Source: Nymphaea colorata | Lineage: Eukaryota > Streptophyta > Magnoliopsida > Nymphaeales > Nymphaeaceae | DNA: 64,000 nucleotides | Reading direction: 5' to 3' | NCBI RefSeq assembly: GCF_008831285.2 | Contig: NC_045151.1 | Span: forward strand, 10,592,571-10,656,570 | Part shown: positions 1 through 9,444 of the stretch, piece after piece | Layout of the letters: every line of letters begins with the position of its first letter | Position numbering within the stretch: the first letter of the stretch is position 1 | Position numbers and translations under genes: made by a program | The notes under the pieces: model-generated | Databases searched by the model: none | What the model was told of the DNA's origin: nothing | Seen by the model: only the letters and a program-made list of their open reading frames with translations

Positions 1-789
1 ATCTAGCAAGGCTTGGTGGTGAGAGGTCGGAATAGTATGACTATCCATAGCTCGGTCAAACTGTATTAAACTCGTGCTCAAATGGTCCATAGAAACCGAG
101 TTAGAGATAGGATGTCTTGTGCACTGTCGCTGGCCCTTGCGAATAGCAATGGGTAGATCATCTACAGAATAATCATCATTTCTTCCCGAGTCAGTCTTAT
201 CATTAGAACTTACCTCATGAGAAGATTCTGGTGGACGGGTGGGAGAGGGATCTTGACGCCGAGTATAGACTATCGGAGGTTTATCAAAACGATCACAAGA
301 CCATGGTTGAGAGGAAGGGATAGACTCAAGAGAGACTGGGGGAATAGGAAGAGGGACAGATACGGGGAGTTCATTCAAAGTGGTATGTGATGTGAAGTAA
401 GGACGCGACTCAAAGAATGTAACATCCGCACTGATAATCTCTTTCATGTTCTGGGGATCAAAACATCGGTAGCCTTTTTGATTGGCAAGATATCCAATGA
501 ACACACATTTAACAGCTTGGGCAGCAAGTTTGTTTTTGTTTGGGCCCAAGATGTGTACAAAACAAGTGCATCCAAACACTTTGGGAGGGATATGAAATAA
601 TGGTCGATCTGGATATAGTATTTGAATGGGAATGCGTTCTTGGATGGCAGACGAGGGTAATCGGTTGATGAGGTAGCAGGCAGTGAGAATAGCATCACCC
701 CAAAAATATGCAGGCATATGAGTATGCAACATGAGAGTGCGGGCCACATTTAGAAGTTGTCGATGTTTGCGTTCAGCAACACCATTTTG
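1..789 (-). pseudogene. Copia-A integrase C-terminus and linker to reverse transcriptase
   Basis: In the same frame as the upstream piece, this segment encodes QNGVAERKHRQLLN (third catalytic residue of the DDE integrase is the glutamate), then the Copia integrase C-terminal block with FGCTCFVHILGPNKNK and a GYRCFDPQ motif, followed by a serine/proline-rich linker. It leaves the window before the reverse transcriptase. I read no stop codon over the stretch I translated (about 789-440) and only sampled the rest. Confidence 0.8.
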
Positions 790-2196
790 TTAGGATGTGT
801 GGGGACATGTATATTGTGGGCGAATCCCATGATTGGCATAGAATTGAAGTAGAGCTGAGGATTTAAATTTAAGAGCATTATCAGTGCGAATATTTTTTAC
901 AATAACACCAAACTGAGTTTTTATTTCATTGACAAATTTCTGAATAATACAGATGACTTCAGACCTGTCCCGTAACAAAAATACCCAACTGACTCTAGTA
1001 AAATCATCAACCAGAACAAGGTAATACCAGAAACGTGAACGAAAGAGAACACGATTTGGACCCCAAACATCAACATGCAAAAGATCAAAGGGACTTTGAC
1101 TCGATGAACTCTGACTTGAAGGGAAACTACTATGTGTATGCTTGCCTAACTGGCATGCATCACATAAGAATGACTCTGATGCAGGAATATCTGGAAAAAT
1201 ACGACGAAGCTTGGACACAGAAGGATGACTCAGCCTGAGATGCCACTGCAAAGGAGAAGGCTTCGATGTGAAGGAGGATGCAGCAACATCGACAGGAACA
1301 GAGAGGAAATAGAGCCCTTCCCGTTCATGGCCGCCACCAATCATCTTCCCAGTTTGTAAGTCCTGAAAAGAACATAAACTGGGATAAAAAATGACTCTAC
1401 ACTGTAGATCTCTAGCCAATTGCTTAACAGATAATAGATTAACAGGAAATCGTGGAGCATATAACACATGTGTAATGGTGCCAAAAGACGTGAGATAGAT
1501 ATCACCACTGCCCAGAATAGGGGACAACTTGCCATCAGCCAACTTGACATGTTGTGGTGTAGTGAACCTGGTGAACGATAAAAACATTTGTGGCTGATTA
1601 CAACAATGCCTGGATGCTCCTGAGTCAATCATCCATATCATACCTGGGTCCTGCGTGGGGGCACCAACAGAGAACGCCGAGTCTATGGTAGCTGTGCTGG
1701 ATGAAGCAAGGGTAGATCTCTGAGCAAGAACTAGATCATAATCTTCTTTGCTTAAGTTGAGAGAATATAATGGAGATATAGGAGTAGGAGACTCAACCAT
1801 AGAATCAGTAACCTGTGGAGAAGTCACAGTAAAAGAAGAAGACCCTTTTCCTGCATTCGTCCTTCCTCCACCACGTCCTTGAGGACCAGCAGAACGTAGG
1901 TGGGGATGTTTATCCCAACATCGATCCTCTAAGTGTCCTAATTTACCACAATAGGAGCACTGAAATCTGCCACGTCCTGTACCACGACTTGTACCACGTC
2001 CCCTAGATCCAATAAAGGAACTATGGGCACGTCCGCCTGACATCACAAGAGCAGAAACTGGGGTGTCATGTGTAGGCTGAGTAAGAGAGACTGTCAGGCG
2101 ACTCAGTCTATTATAAGTATCTGCTGGGTCCGGAAGATCACTGCCAGTAAGAATTTGAGACTTCGCCACAGAGTACTCAGAAGATAATCCAGACAA
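790..2196 (-). pseudogene. Copia-A gag C-terminus, protease and integrase N-terminus
   Basis: This 468-codon open stretch holds a CCHC zinc knuckle (CSYCGKLGHLEDRC, about residues 79-92), the aspartic protease signature DSGASRH (about 191-197), the GAG-pre-integrase segment with WHLRLSHPS and CDACQLGKH, and the first part of the integrase core (DLLHVDVWGP, then the second catalytic aspartate in RTDNALKF). It ends at a TAA at 790-792, directly before the codons for the conserved QNGVAERKHRQ block. The TAA is explained by a C-to-T change in a glutamine codon. The frame remains open beyond it, so this is one damaged polyprotein. Confidence 0.85.
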
Positions 2197-2434
2197 AACT
2201 TTGCTACCATACCAGTTTCAAAATGTGATGCATAACAGTGCTTGCACGGTGGGCGAAGAGCTTTTAATCGTTCATACGCAGCAGTCAATGTAGCAAAATA
2301 TTGTGTCAAATCTTGATCTCCTTGTCGTATATTACACAACTCCTCTTCCAATTGTAAAATTTTAATGACATTCGTAGCATGAGAGTACGTCTTCTTCAGA
2401 AAAGACCACATATCTTTGGCCTTGGTGTAGTATG
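2103..2434 (-). pseudogene. Copia-A gag, middle part
   Basis: This continues gag after the Copia-B insertion. Motifs MWSFLKKTYS and LTQYFATLTAAYERLK match the gag helical domain of plant Copia elements, and the CKHCYASHF segment is the usual cysteine pair that follows. The frame shifts near 2196: downstream gag sequence continues in a different frame, so an indel separates the two pieces. Confidence 0.75.
2430..2434. repeat. target site duplication GTATG, left copy
   Basis: Five bases directly outside the Copia-B end, repeated at 7097-7101. A 5-bp duplication is standard for Copia integrase. Confidence 0.95.
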
Positions 2435-2690
2435 TGTAGAAACACGAACAAGAAGAGGAAGAGAAACAACGATCACGATGTAACGTGGAAAAACCCTCAA
2501 CAAGAGGAAAAAAACCACGAATGAGGAGGAGCCGGTGCCCACTAGCCGCCAGACTCTCTCTCTCCTTTGTCTTTCATTCACTCAATAAGGATTAGGGTTA
2601 CACAACTTAAATAATGCCCAACAAGGGCTACAAGTTGGATCGGATACGGATCCGGACCCGGTCCCGAGACCCATCTAACATACTTCAACA
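2435..2690 (-). repeat. 3' LTR of Copia-B
   Basis: 256 bp, identical to the upstream LTR as far as I can read. The stop codon of the pol frame (2685-2687) lies three bases inside it. Confidence 0.95.
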
Positions 2691-5600
2691 CTCCCCCTCA
2701 AGTTGGGCATACATATCAAACATGCCCAACTTGGATACATTTCTCTCAAATGAGGTCGAAGATAAAGCCTTCGTCAGAACATCAGCCGTTTGGTCTTCAG
2801 ATCTCATGTAAGGAAGTATAAGTTCTTTAGCATCAATTCTCTCTCGAATGAAATGTCGGTCAATCTCAACATGCTTTGTTCTGTCATGAAGCACAGGGTT
2901 GTTGGCCAAGTTAATTGCAGACTTGTTATCGCAATACATCTTCATTGGTTCTTCAACTTTTATACCAATATCAGTCAACAATACTTTCAGCCACAAAAGC
3001 TCAGAAACTCCCATAGCAACAGCTCTGTATTCTGCTTCAGCACTGGAACGCGAACAAACATCTTGCCTTTTACTTCTCCACACTATGAGATTCCCTCCCA
3101 AATAAATACAATAGCCAGAGGTGGACCTCCTAGTGTCAATACAGCCTGCCCAGTCTGCATCTGAATAACCTTCAATTCCAAGAGTGTCTTGCTTGACATA
3201 TAAGAGACCTTTGCCAGGATTCCTCTTCAAGTAGCACAAGATCCTGTCAACAGCCTTCAAGTGGGCATCCGTGGGAGCATGCATGAACTGGCTCATCACA
3301 TTCACAGCAAAGGTAATATCAGGTCTAGTGAGAGTAAGGTAAATTAACTTCCCTACAAGACATTGATATCTTCTTTTTGCCTCTTCACAGAGTAGCTCCC
3401 CGTCTCTCAGACTTAGCTTATGGCCAGCATCTAGAGGAGTAGAAGCTGGTCTACACCCTAGTTTCCCAGTCTCCTTTAACAAGTCTAGAGTGTACTTCCG
3501 TTGATTTAGCACAAGGCTAGTCCCAGACCTAGCAATTTCTATGCCAAGGAAGTATTTCAACTTACCAAGGTCCTTAAGATCAAACTCGATCGCCAACAGT
3601 TTCTTTAACTTCATTATTTCATCTTCATCATCACCTGTGACAATCATATCATCAACATATACCAACAGAATAGTAACCTTTTGCTTATTTCTCTTCACAA
3701 AAAGTGTATGATCTCCATTCCCTTGATGGTATCCACATTGTCTCATGACAAGTCTGAGTCGTTCAAACCATGCTCGAGGAGATTGCTTGAGCCCATATAA
3801 AGCCTTCCTTAGCTTGCAACATTTTCCAGGTTCCTCATATCCTGGAGGCATACACATATATACTTCCTCTTCAAGGTCTCCATTGAGAAAAGCGTTCTTG
3901 ACATCAAGTTGGTACATCTTCCACTCCTTCATCACAGCTAAAGAGATAATGACTCTGACCGTCTTCATCTTCGCAACAGGAGCAAAGGTCTCCAAATAAT
4001 CAATCCCATATTTCTGACTAAACCCCTTGGCCACAAGGCGAGCTTTGTATCTTTCAACACTCCCATCTGGTTTGTACTTGATGGTGTAGACCCACTTAGA
4101 TCCAACCAAGTGAGCCGCCTCAGGAATCTTTACAACTTCCCATGTCATGTTTCTTCGCAAGGCTTCCATCTCTTCTTGCATAGCATAGGTCCACTTAGGA
4201 TCACCCTGAGCCTCAGCAACATTCCTGGGAATCATAGTCAAAGAAAGAGAAGATACAAAGCATTTGTAGTCCTTGCTCAGTCTAGAATATGAAACAAAGT
4301 TACCAATAGGATGTTGAGTACATGACCTGACACCCTTTCGCAGGGCGATGGGAAGCTCTTCACTAGCAGCAACAGTCTGAATCTCTTCTTCAACAGGTTG
4401 CTTCTGCGCACGACTTGGGTCATCCAGGGAAGGACTAATTGGATTGGGAGTAGAATTCTCACCACCTGTCATCTCATCTGTACAAACTCTTCGCCTAGAG
4501 TAAACTTGCCCAAATAAACGATTGCACTTCTCTTCTGCCTCAGTGGAACACTCTCCATTTTTCTCCTGTTCATGCACCTCACTAGATGGACCATTTTTCT
4601 CTTGTTCATGCACCTCACTAGATGGACCAACGGAGTCACGCCTGTAGTCCAAAAAATCTGTAAACTGAATTTCCTGACTCGGAGAATACTCTTCCCGTGA
4701 CATAGAGTACTCCCCCTGAAGAGGATTCTCACCAAAATAGGAAACATGTTCAAGGAAAGTGACATCTTTGGTAACATAGGCCCGACCAGTGGAAGGGTCT
4801 CGACACTTGTACCCTTTTTGAGTGGGAGAATACCCTAAAAAAATGCCCTTAATAGATCTTGGATCAAGCTTTTTAATGTGAGGACTATGGTTGTGAATAA
4901 AGCAAACACAACCAAAAACTCTGAGTGGAAGAGAGAAAGGTTCACGAGTCCCCGGTAACAGAGAGTGAGGCGTCTTCCCATTCAACACGCGACTAGGCAA
5001 CCGGTTTATAAGATACGCACTGGTCAACACAGCATCCCCCCAATACTTTTTTGGAACATGACGTTGAAAAAGAAGAGCCCGAGTCATATTCAATAACTGA
5101 CGATTTTTTCGTTCAGCAACTCCATTTTGAGGAGGGGTATAACTACATGAAGTCTCATGAACAATTCCCTTTTTTCGAAAGAAGCTATCAACAGACTGGC
5201 ACATATACTCTCGAGCATTGTCAGATCGAAATGTCTTAACAGATGCTCCATATTGAGTTTCCACATAGGCAATGAAAGTCTCTATGACAGTAGGAACTTC
5301 ACTACGGTCTTTTAGCAAGTAGACAATAGTGTTACGAGAATAATCATCTATAAAGGTGATAAAATATTGAAAACCATGACAAGAAGGAATCCCTGCAGGC
5401 CCCCACACATCAGAATGAATCATGGCAAATACCTCATTAGACCGATGGCTAGACAATGGGTACGAAGCCCTAACATGTTTGGCCAGGTGACAGACATCAC
5501 AAGACACCATAGTCATATCTAACCTGGAACATATATCAGGAAACAACTGTCTAAGAAGGCCAAAAGGCAAGTGTCCAAGGCGCTCATGCCACCGTAGAAG

Positions 5601-6155
5601 CAACTGAAGGGAGTCCTCTCTATTCTTCGTGGCTTGGCTGACTGCCGTCATGAGAGCCTGAGCAGCACACATAGGTAAACGATAGAGCCCGTCAGAAGCT
5701 AGGCCAATCCCAATCCTCTTCCCTGTCACCAAGTCCTGCATAACACAGCGATCAGCGGAAAATATAAGTTCGCAATTTAACTCCTTCGTGATCTTGCTAA
5801 CCGACAAGAGATTCAAGGGAATATGAGGAACATGTAGAGCATTGTGGACTAAGAACTTGTTCAAAAGTGGGAGACTCCCTTTTCCAGCCACAGAGATAGA
5901 TGAACCATCGGCAAGGGAAACACGATCCTTTCCTGATGAAAGCTTATACCCATGAAAGACCTTAGGATCGCCGGTCATGTGGTGAGTAGCGCCACTATCA
6001 ATGATCCACTCTCCCATACGGCAATCCGCCATAACGTCTATAGATGAAGAAGCTGCCATAATCACAGATAGTCCAACAGGAGGCAACAAGAGAGGCACCG
6101 ATGACAACAGAGAGCACCAACGGGCAGTAATATCCGGATTCCCAATCAGCCCCAA
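2685..6155 (-). CDS. Copia-B pol polyprotein (protease, integrase, reverse transcriptase, RNase H)
   Basis: A single 1,156-codon frame without internal stops. Domains in order: aspartic protease (DSGATHH, about residues 53-59), GAG-pre-integrase zinc region (WHERLGHLP ... CDVCHLAKH, about 188-228), DDE integrase core (HSDVWGPAG, SDNAREY, PPQNGVAERK), reverse transcriptase with the LVYVDDMIVTG catalytic motif, and RNase H (GYSDADWAG, SSAEAEYRA). It ends in the usual Copia tail LGMFDMYAQLEGEC, overlapping the polypurine tract. The start is uncertain: the first ATG gives about 45 residues that match no gag domain, and the real product may begin elsewhere. No capsid helices or CCHC knuckle were found upstream. 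An intact pol with identical LTRs points to recent activity, probably with gag supplied in trans. Confidence 0.9.
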   Translation of the reverse strand: MGLIGNPDITARWCSLLSSVPLLLPPVGLSVIMAASSSIDVMADCRMGEWIIDSGATHHMTGDPKVFHGYKLSSGKDRVSLADGSSISVAGKGSLPLLNKFLVHNALHVPHIPLNLLSVSKITKELNCELIFSADRCVMQDLVTGKRIGIGLASDGLYRLPMCAAQALMTAVSQATKNREDSLQLLLRWHERLGHLPFGLLRQLFPDICSRLDMTMVSCDVCHLAKHVRASYPLSSHRSNEVFAMIHSDVWGPAGIPSCHGFQYFITFIDDYSRNTIVYLLKDRSEVPTVIETFIAYVETQYGASVKTFRSDNAREYMCQSVDSFFRKKGIVHETSCSYTPPQNGVAERKNRQLLNMTRALLFQRHVPKKYWGDAVLTSAYLINRLPSRVLNGKTPHSLLPGTREPFSLPLRVFGCVCFIHNHSPHIKKLDPRSIKGIFLGYSPTQKGYKCRDPSTGRAYVTKDVTFLEHVSYFGENPLQGEYSMSREEYSPSQEIQFTDFLDYRRDSVGPSSEVHEQEKNGPSSEVHEQEKNGECSTEAEEKCNRLFGQVYSRRRVCTDEMTGGENSTPNPISPSLDDPSRAQKQPVEEEIQTVAASEELPIALRKGVRSCTQHPIGNFVSYSRLSKDYKCFVSSLSLTMIPRNVAEAQGDPKWTYAMQEEMEALRRNMTWEVVKIPEAAHLVGSKWVYTIKYKPDGSVERYKARLVAKGFSQKYGIDYLETFAPVAKMKTVRVIISLAVMKEWKMYQLDVKNAFLNGDLEEEVYMCMPPGYEEPGKCCKLRKALYGLKQSPRAWFERLRLVMRQCGYHQGNGDHTLFVKRNKQKVTILLVYVDDMIVTGDDEDEIMKLKKLLAIEFDLKDLGKLKYFLGIEIARSGTSLVLNQRKYTLDLLKETGKLGCRPASTPLDAGHKLSLRDGELLCEEAKRRYQCLVGKLIYLTLTRPDITFAVNVMSQFMHAPTDAHLKAVDRILCYLKRNPGKGLLYVKQDTLGIEGYSDADWAGCIDTRRSTSGYCIYLGGNLIVWRSKRQDVCSRSSAEAEYRAVAMGVSELLWLKVLLTDIGIKVEEPMKMYCDNKSAINLANNPVLHDRTKHVEIDRHFIRERIDAKELILPYMRSEDQTADVLTKALSSTSFERNVSKLGMFDMYAQLEGEC
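2691..2701 (-). other. polypurine tract of Copia-B
   Basis: TTGAGGGGGAG on the minus strand directly precedes the 3' LTR. It also encodes the last residues of pol (LEGE), so coding and priming functions overlap here. Confidence 0.85.
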
Positions 6156-6828
6156 GAGTGAACAGAACGTCGATTGGGGGAAACGATCGTCGGAGCGCCG
6201 GCAGACGTTGAGGCAATCCTCAAGTTACGCTCCTCTCCTCCTATATGTCCTCTACCAAGTCACGGACCAGCCACCTCTTCTTGCACGGTGGGCGCCAAAC
6301 AAAAACAAGAAGATGGAATCAAAGATCAACCAAGCAATATATTGCAGGTAAGAGGCGGATGCACTTCACCGGATTTGCAAAAGACCCCTAGGAAGTGACA
6401 TGAATAGGGGGAGGCAAGCTTAGGAAGCGCCTAAGCACGCATATCTTCTTTCTTCTTCGGGAAGCAAGACTACGGCACAAAAGGTAGTGGCGCAAGGGAC
6501 AACGGTGACGGCGACGGTCAACAACACAAGAGCGACGGCGCAAGAGCGACGCCGCAAGAGTGGCTGCGATGGCGATGGCGCAAAGAGTGACACCGGCGGC
6601 GGCGGAAACAGCGACAGTGGTATTGGGTACACCGGCGGCGGTGGCTGCTGCAGCAACGGTGGCGGCAGCGGCGGTGGCGGCGGCGGCGGCAGTGGCAGCA
6701 GCGGCGGCGGCGGCGGCGGCGGTGGTGGCAGCGGCAGAGGCGGCGGTGACTGCAGTGGTGGCGATGGTAGCGGTGAGAGATATTAGGGTTGGAACTTCAC
6801 AAACCCTAAAAATTTCCCAAACTCGTCG
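6156..6828 (-). other. Copia-B leader, with GCC-repeat tract in place of gag
   Basis: About 670 bp lie between the primer site and the protease frame. In element orientation it starts with an AT-rich stretch, passes through an imperfect (GCC)n tract (about 6595-6775 on the plus strand as GGC), then GC-rich unique-looking sequence. A long open frame across the tract (6388-6987) gives mostly alanine and runs into the LTR, so it is probably not a protein. Nothing here resembles Copia gag. The base composition is unlike the rest of the element, which fits capture of host DNA or replacement of gag. Confidence 0.6.
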
Positions 6829-6840
6829 GCTCTGATACCA
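6829..6840 (-). other. primer binding site of Copia-B
   Basis: TGGTATCAGAGC on the minus strand abuts the 5' LTR and matches initiator tRNA-Met. Confidence 0.9.
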
Positions 6841-7096
6841 TGTAGAAACACGAACAAGAAGAGGAAGAGAAACAACGATCACGATGTAACGTGGAAAAAC
6901 CCTCAACAAGAGGAAAAAAACCACGAATGAGGAGGAGCCGGTGCCCACTAGCCGCCAGACTCTCTCTCTCCTTTGTCTTTCATTCACTCAATAAGGATTA
7001 GGGTTACACAACTTAAATAATGCCCAACAAGGGCTACAAGTTGGATCGGATACGGATCCGGACCCGGTCCCGAGACCCATCTAACATACTTCAACA
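6841..7096 (-). repeat. 5' LTR of Copia-B
   Basis: 256 bp, TG...CA ends (TGTTGAAGTATG start, TTTCTACA end in element orientation). Comparison with 2435-2690 block by block shows no difference. Confidence 0.95.
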
Positions 7097-7101
7097 GTAT
7101 G
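7097..7101. repeat. target site duplication GTATG, right copy
   Basis: Matches 2430-2434. Removing one copy and the element rejoins Copia-A gag in frame. Confidence 0.95.
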
Positions 7102-7375
7102 CAATTGTTGGAGCTATACGGGACTCTACACTGTTCATAATCCAAGCCATCACAATGTTATTATCTTCATCTCATGTAGCATATTTCCCTTTTTTCTCAA
7201 GGGGTTCATCTTCTTCAATAACATATTTTTTTTTATGGCCAGCCACAGACATCATAAAAACTCTACACCATATCTCATAATTGGAACCATCGAGTTTGAT
7301 TGTGGTTCCATACGAAAAAGAATTCCCAGCCATCATGTATTCATTAGACCCTTCTAATCTACTACTGTCAGCCAT
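7102..7375 (-). pseudogene. Copia-A gag, N-terminal part
   Basis: The likely gag start is the methionine at 7375 (MADSSRLEGS...). The following KLDGSNYEIW segment is the typical N-terminal motif of plant Copia gag proteins of the UBN2/Retrotran_gag type. A TGA near 7172 occupies a position where the related Copia-C copy reads tryptophan, so it looks like a decay mutation. The frame then runs to the Copia-B target duplication at 7097-7101 and resumes at 2434. Confidence 0.75.
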
Positions 7376-8049
7376 AGAAAACCAATGTGATAAAGCACAA
7401 AGACTATAGCCAAGGAACGTGCAGCAAGTTGAACACAAACCAGACAGCAAGTATCAACTTTTCAGATGACAGCAAAAACAGATTTGCAGACGACAGATTT
7501 TCAGACGACAGCAGGCAACAAATATTCAGCAAGCTATTTTCAGATAAAGGTAGCAGGCATCAATTCAACTGATCAGACGATCACTGGTCTGACCTTTTTT
7601 CACGGCATCAGAGAGTTCAGGTCTGAAACATCTCATCTTCTTCCACGACAGCCACTAGGTGAGATCTGAAACGTTCTGGTCTGGTCCACTACTGGTCTGA
7701 TCTTCTTCCATGCAGGCAATAGGTCAGATCTGAACCATTCTGATCTGATTCACCATGCAGCCACATCATCTGGCCAAACACCATCATTATTTGGATCTGA
7801 ACGACGATTTCAGATCTGCTTTATCTTCATTTTTTTTTTTTTAACGACTCCAACGACAAAACAAGGAAGCTAATCACGTTTCTACATGTTAAACATGATT
7901 AGCCCCTTTCCACCAACAAATTAACTTGCTTACTTTGTAATCAGCAGAAACCCTAGGCGTGAAACCCTAGTTGGGAGGAAGAGAAGAGAGGTGAGAGGAG
8001 GGAGGAACCCTAGACGTGAAACCCTAGATTGTACAGCCCTAGGTTCACG

Positions 8050-8061
8050 GCTCTGATACCA
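8050..8061 (-). other. primer binding site of Copia-A
   Basis: The minus strand reads TGGTATCAGAGC directly after the LTR. This matches the 3' end complement of plant initiator tRNA-Met, the usual Copia primer. Confidence 0.85.
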
Positions 8062-8302
8062 TGTTGATTATTGGAAGAAGAAGGGGCGAGAGAGATAGAG
8101 GGAGAAAGTGAGAGAACGAGAGAGAGAGAGAGGAACGTTTTTCTTATTCCAGCACGTAACCCTAATCTCCTATTAATATGAGACTAGGGTGTGTTACCAA
8201 TTTTACAAAAAAAGTCCACTAAACATAAGACAATAATTAAGTGAACCTATTCCAACTTTCTAATAATTCAGAAAACCACCCGACTGCTATAAGTATTTAA
8301 CA
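8062..8302 (-). repeat. 5' LTR of Copia-A
   Basis: The 241-bp segment begins TGTTAAATAC and ends ATAATCAACA in element orientation, which are the usual TG...CA ends, and it abuts the primer binding site. It contains a purine-rich GA tract near the downstream edge. The outer boundary is set by the TG end and by the change to unrelated integrase sequence at 8303. No second copy is in the window to confirm it. Confidence 0.7.
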
Positions 8303-8560
8303 ATCTTCATGCTTGGGTTCATTTGCATCGAAGTCATTTTCTTCTTCTAAAAATATCGCATTTCTTGAAACATACATTTTTTATCATTTTCAATGTCATA
8401 GCATCTATATCCTTTTTGAGTTTCGAAATAGTCAATAGAGACACATCTAATAGCCATAAATGAAAGTTTGTCATTTTTGTCATTTAGAATGTGACACTTG
8501 CAACCAAAGACTTTAGATCGTTTATAAATTGGTTCCAAATTAAAAAGTTTTTTGTTGAAT
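8303..8560 (-). pseudogene. fragment of a third Copia integrase C-terminus
   Basis: The minus strand encodes KVFGCKCHILNDKNDKLSF followed by a GYRCYDIEN-like block, the C-terminal part of a Copia integrase, then after a frameshift an acidic EEENDFDANEPKHED tail typical of the linker before reverse transcriptase. It is the sequence into which Copia-A inserted, or its neighbour. Both ends are broken. Confidence 0.7.
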
Positions 8561-8645
8561 TAGAAGACTTTAAGTTTCTAGGTGGTCCTTTGCAATATTT
8601 AAAAATTAGGAGTTCTCTTTAAACATCTCTCTATTTTTGGTTGAT

Positions 8646-8757
8646 GTTATTTGTAAGTCTCGACCGCTGCCCTAATCTATTTATTATTGAGATTAGGGTT
8701 AGTTAATAAGATGATTTTTTCTCTCTAAGATTGCCGACTGTAACATGGTACCAGATC
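8646..8757 (+). repeat. Copia-C LTR end and primer binding site
   Basis: LTR-like sequence ends at CTGTAACA (8745) and is followed by TGGTACCAGATC (8746-8757), a slightly diverged initiator tRNA-Met site. A CCTAATCT...AGATTAGG inverted repeat near 8670-8698 has a counterpart in the Copia-A LTR. The left boundary is a guess; the LTR looks truncated. Confidence 0.55.
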
Positions 8758-8904
8758 TGGCGATATCCACCCTTCTCCGCCGGCGGCTGACGTGACCTTC
8801 CGGCGACCTCTTCTCTCTCCCATCTCTTCCCACCTCTTTTCTTCCTCTACCCTTCCTTTCTCTCTTCTCTCTGCTGATCGGGAGATAATGGAGCAGCATG
8901 GAAG

Positions 8905-8947
8905 GGGAACCCAATCACACGTGAGAGGTATGTGTGATTGGGTTCCC
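8905..8947. repeat. perfect 16-bp inverted repeat in Copia-C leader
   Basis: GGGAACCCAATCACAC (8905-8920) is followed after 11 bases by its exact reverse complement (8932-8947). The RNA would form a stable hairpin in the leader between the primer site and gag. Confidence 0.9.
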
Positions 8948-9166
8948 AACGTGGATGTAGTGGGAGTTGTGTTGGCAAGTTCTAAGTCAGCTCTAGGCTC
9001 GTGGAAGAGTGGCTGCATGTGGACCATATTCTTATCAAATTTTTTCGGTGCTAACTATGGAAAAGTGGTTGCAAGTTGGGTATACTCTTATCAGATTGAT
9101 TGTCTTTCTTATATGCATATGTGGATTCTAATAAGCAATGATATGAAGCCTACTACGTGAGAGTTT

Positions 9167-9378
9167 GGTGGACTGATTTACTGAACAGCAAGTTCATAGA
9201 TTTTTTTAAGTACTTTTATTGATGCTGAAAAATTCTGCTGCCTAGATCCTCTCAAGTTGATTGTTGTGATTGGTGGACTAATTTACGGAACAACAAGTTG
9301 ATAGATGTTTTTTTCTAAGGACTTTTATCAATGTTGACAAAATGTTGCTGCCTAAATTCTCTCAAGTTGATTGTTGTG
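9167..9378. repeat. two-copy tandem repeat, about 105 bp
   Basis: Copy one starts GGTGGACTGATTTAC (9167-9271) and copy two GGTGGACTAATTTAC (9272-9378). Both end in CTCAAGTTGATTGTTGTG. Scattered differences show that the duplication is not recent. Confidence 0.85.
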
Positions 9379-9444
9379 CGCTATACTCTTGATTTTATCA
9401 AAGTGCAACCAAATTAAGGTCATATTATCCAGTCTGGACAAAGA

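Larger units (their letters stand above)
2435..7096 (-). mobile_element. Copia-B: complete young Ty1/Copia insertion inside Copia-A
   Basis: This is a 4,662-bp element on the minus strand with two 256-bp LTRs (6841-7096 upstream, 2435-2690 downstream) that I read as identical base for base. It has a primer site at 6829-6840, a polypurine tract at 2691-2701, and a 5-bp target duplication GTATG at 2430-2434 and 7097-7101. LTRs are copied from one template at insertion, so identity implies a recent event. The pol reading frame is intact, but no gag domain is encoded between the leader and protease. The element is therefore structurally complete for transposition signals and enzymes yet would depend on capsid protein from another copy. 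Confidence 0.95.
1..8302 (-). mobile_element. Copia-A: Ty1/Copia retrotransposon, partial, split by Copia-B
   Basis: This is an LTR retrotransposon read right to left. In element order it has a 5' LTR (8062-8302), a primer site matching initiator tRNA-Met (8050-8061), the gag start near 7375, the Copia-B insertion at 2435-7096, then the rest of gag, protease, integrase and the region leading to reverse transcriptase, which leaves the window at position 1. Gag reads across the Copia-B insertion once the insertion and one copy of the 5-bp duplication are ignored. The coding frame carries an apparent nonsense codon near 7172, a frameshift near 2196 and a nonsense codon at 790-792, so the copy is dead. 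Its 3' LTR lies outside the window, so insertion age and target duplication cannot be read. Confidence 0.9.

Noticed and set aside
4469-4777. Frames inside Copia-B on both strands (for example 4469-4777 and 3745-3999)
   Set aside because: They overlap the intact pol frame and carry none of the family motifs.
6388-6987. 199-codon alanine-rich frame, and glycine- or alanine-rich frames on the other strand
   Set aside because: They translate the GCC tract and run into the LTR; there is no domain and the other strand is equally open.
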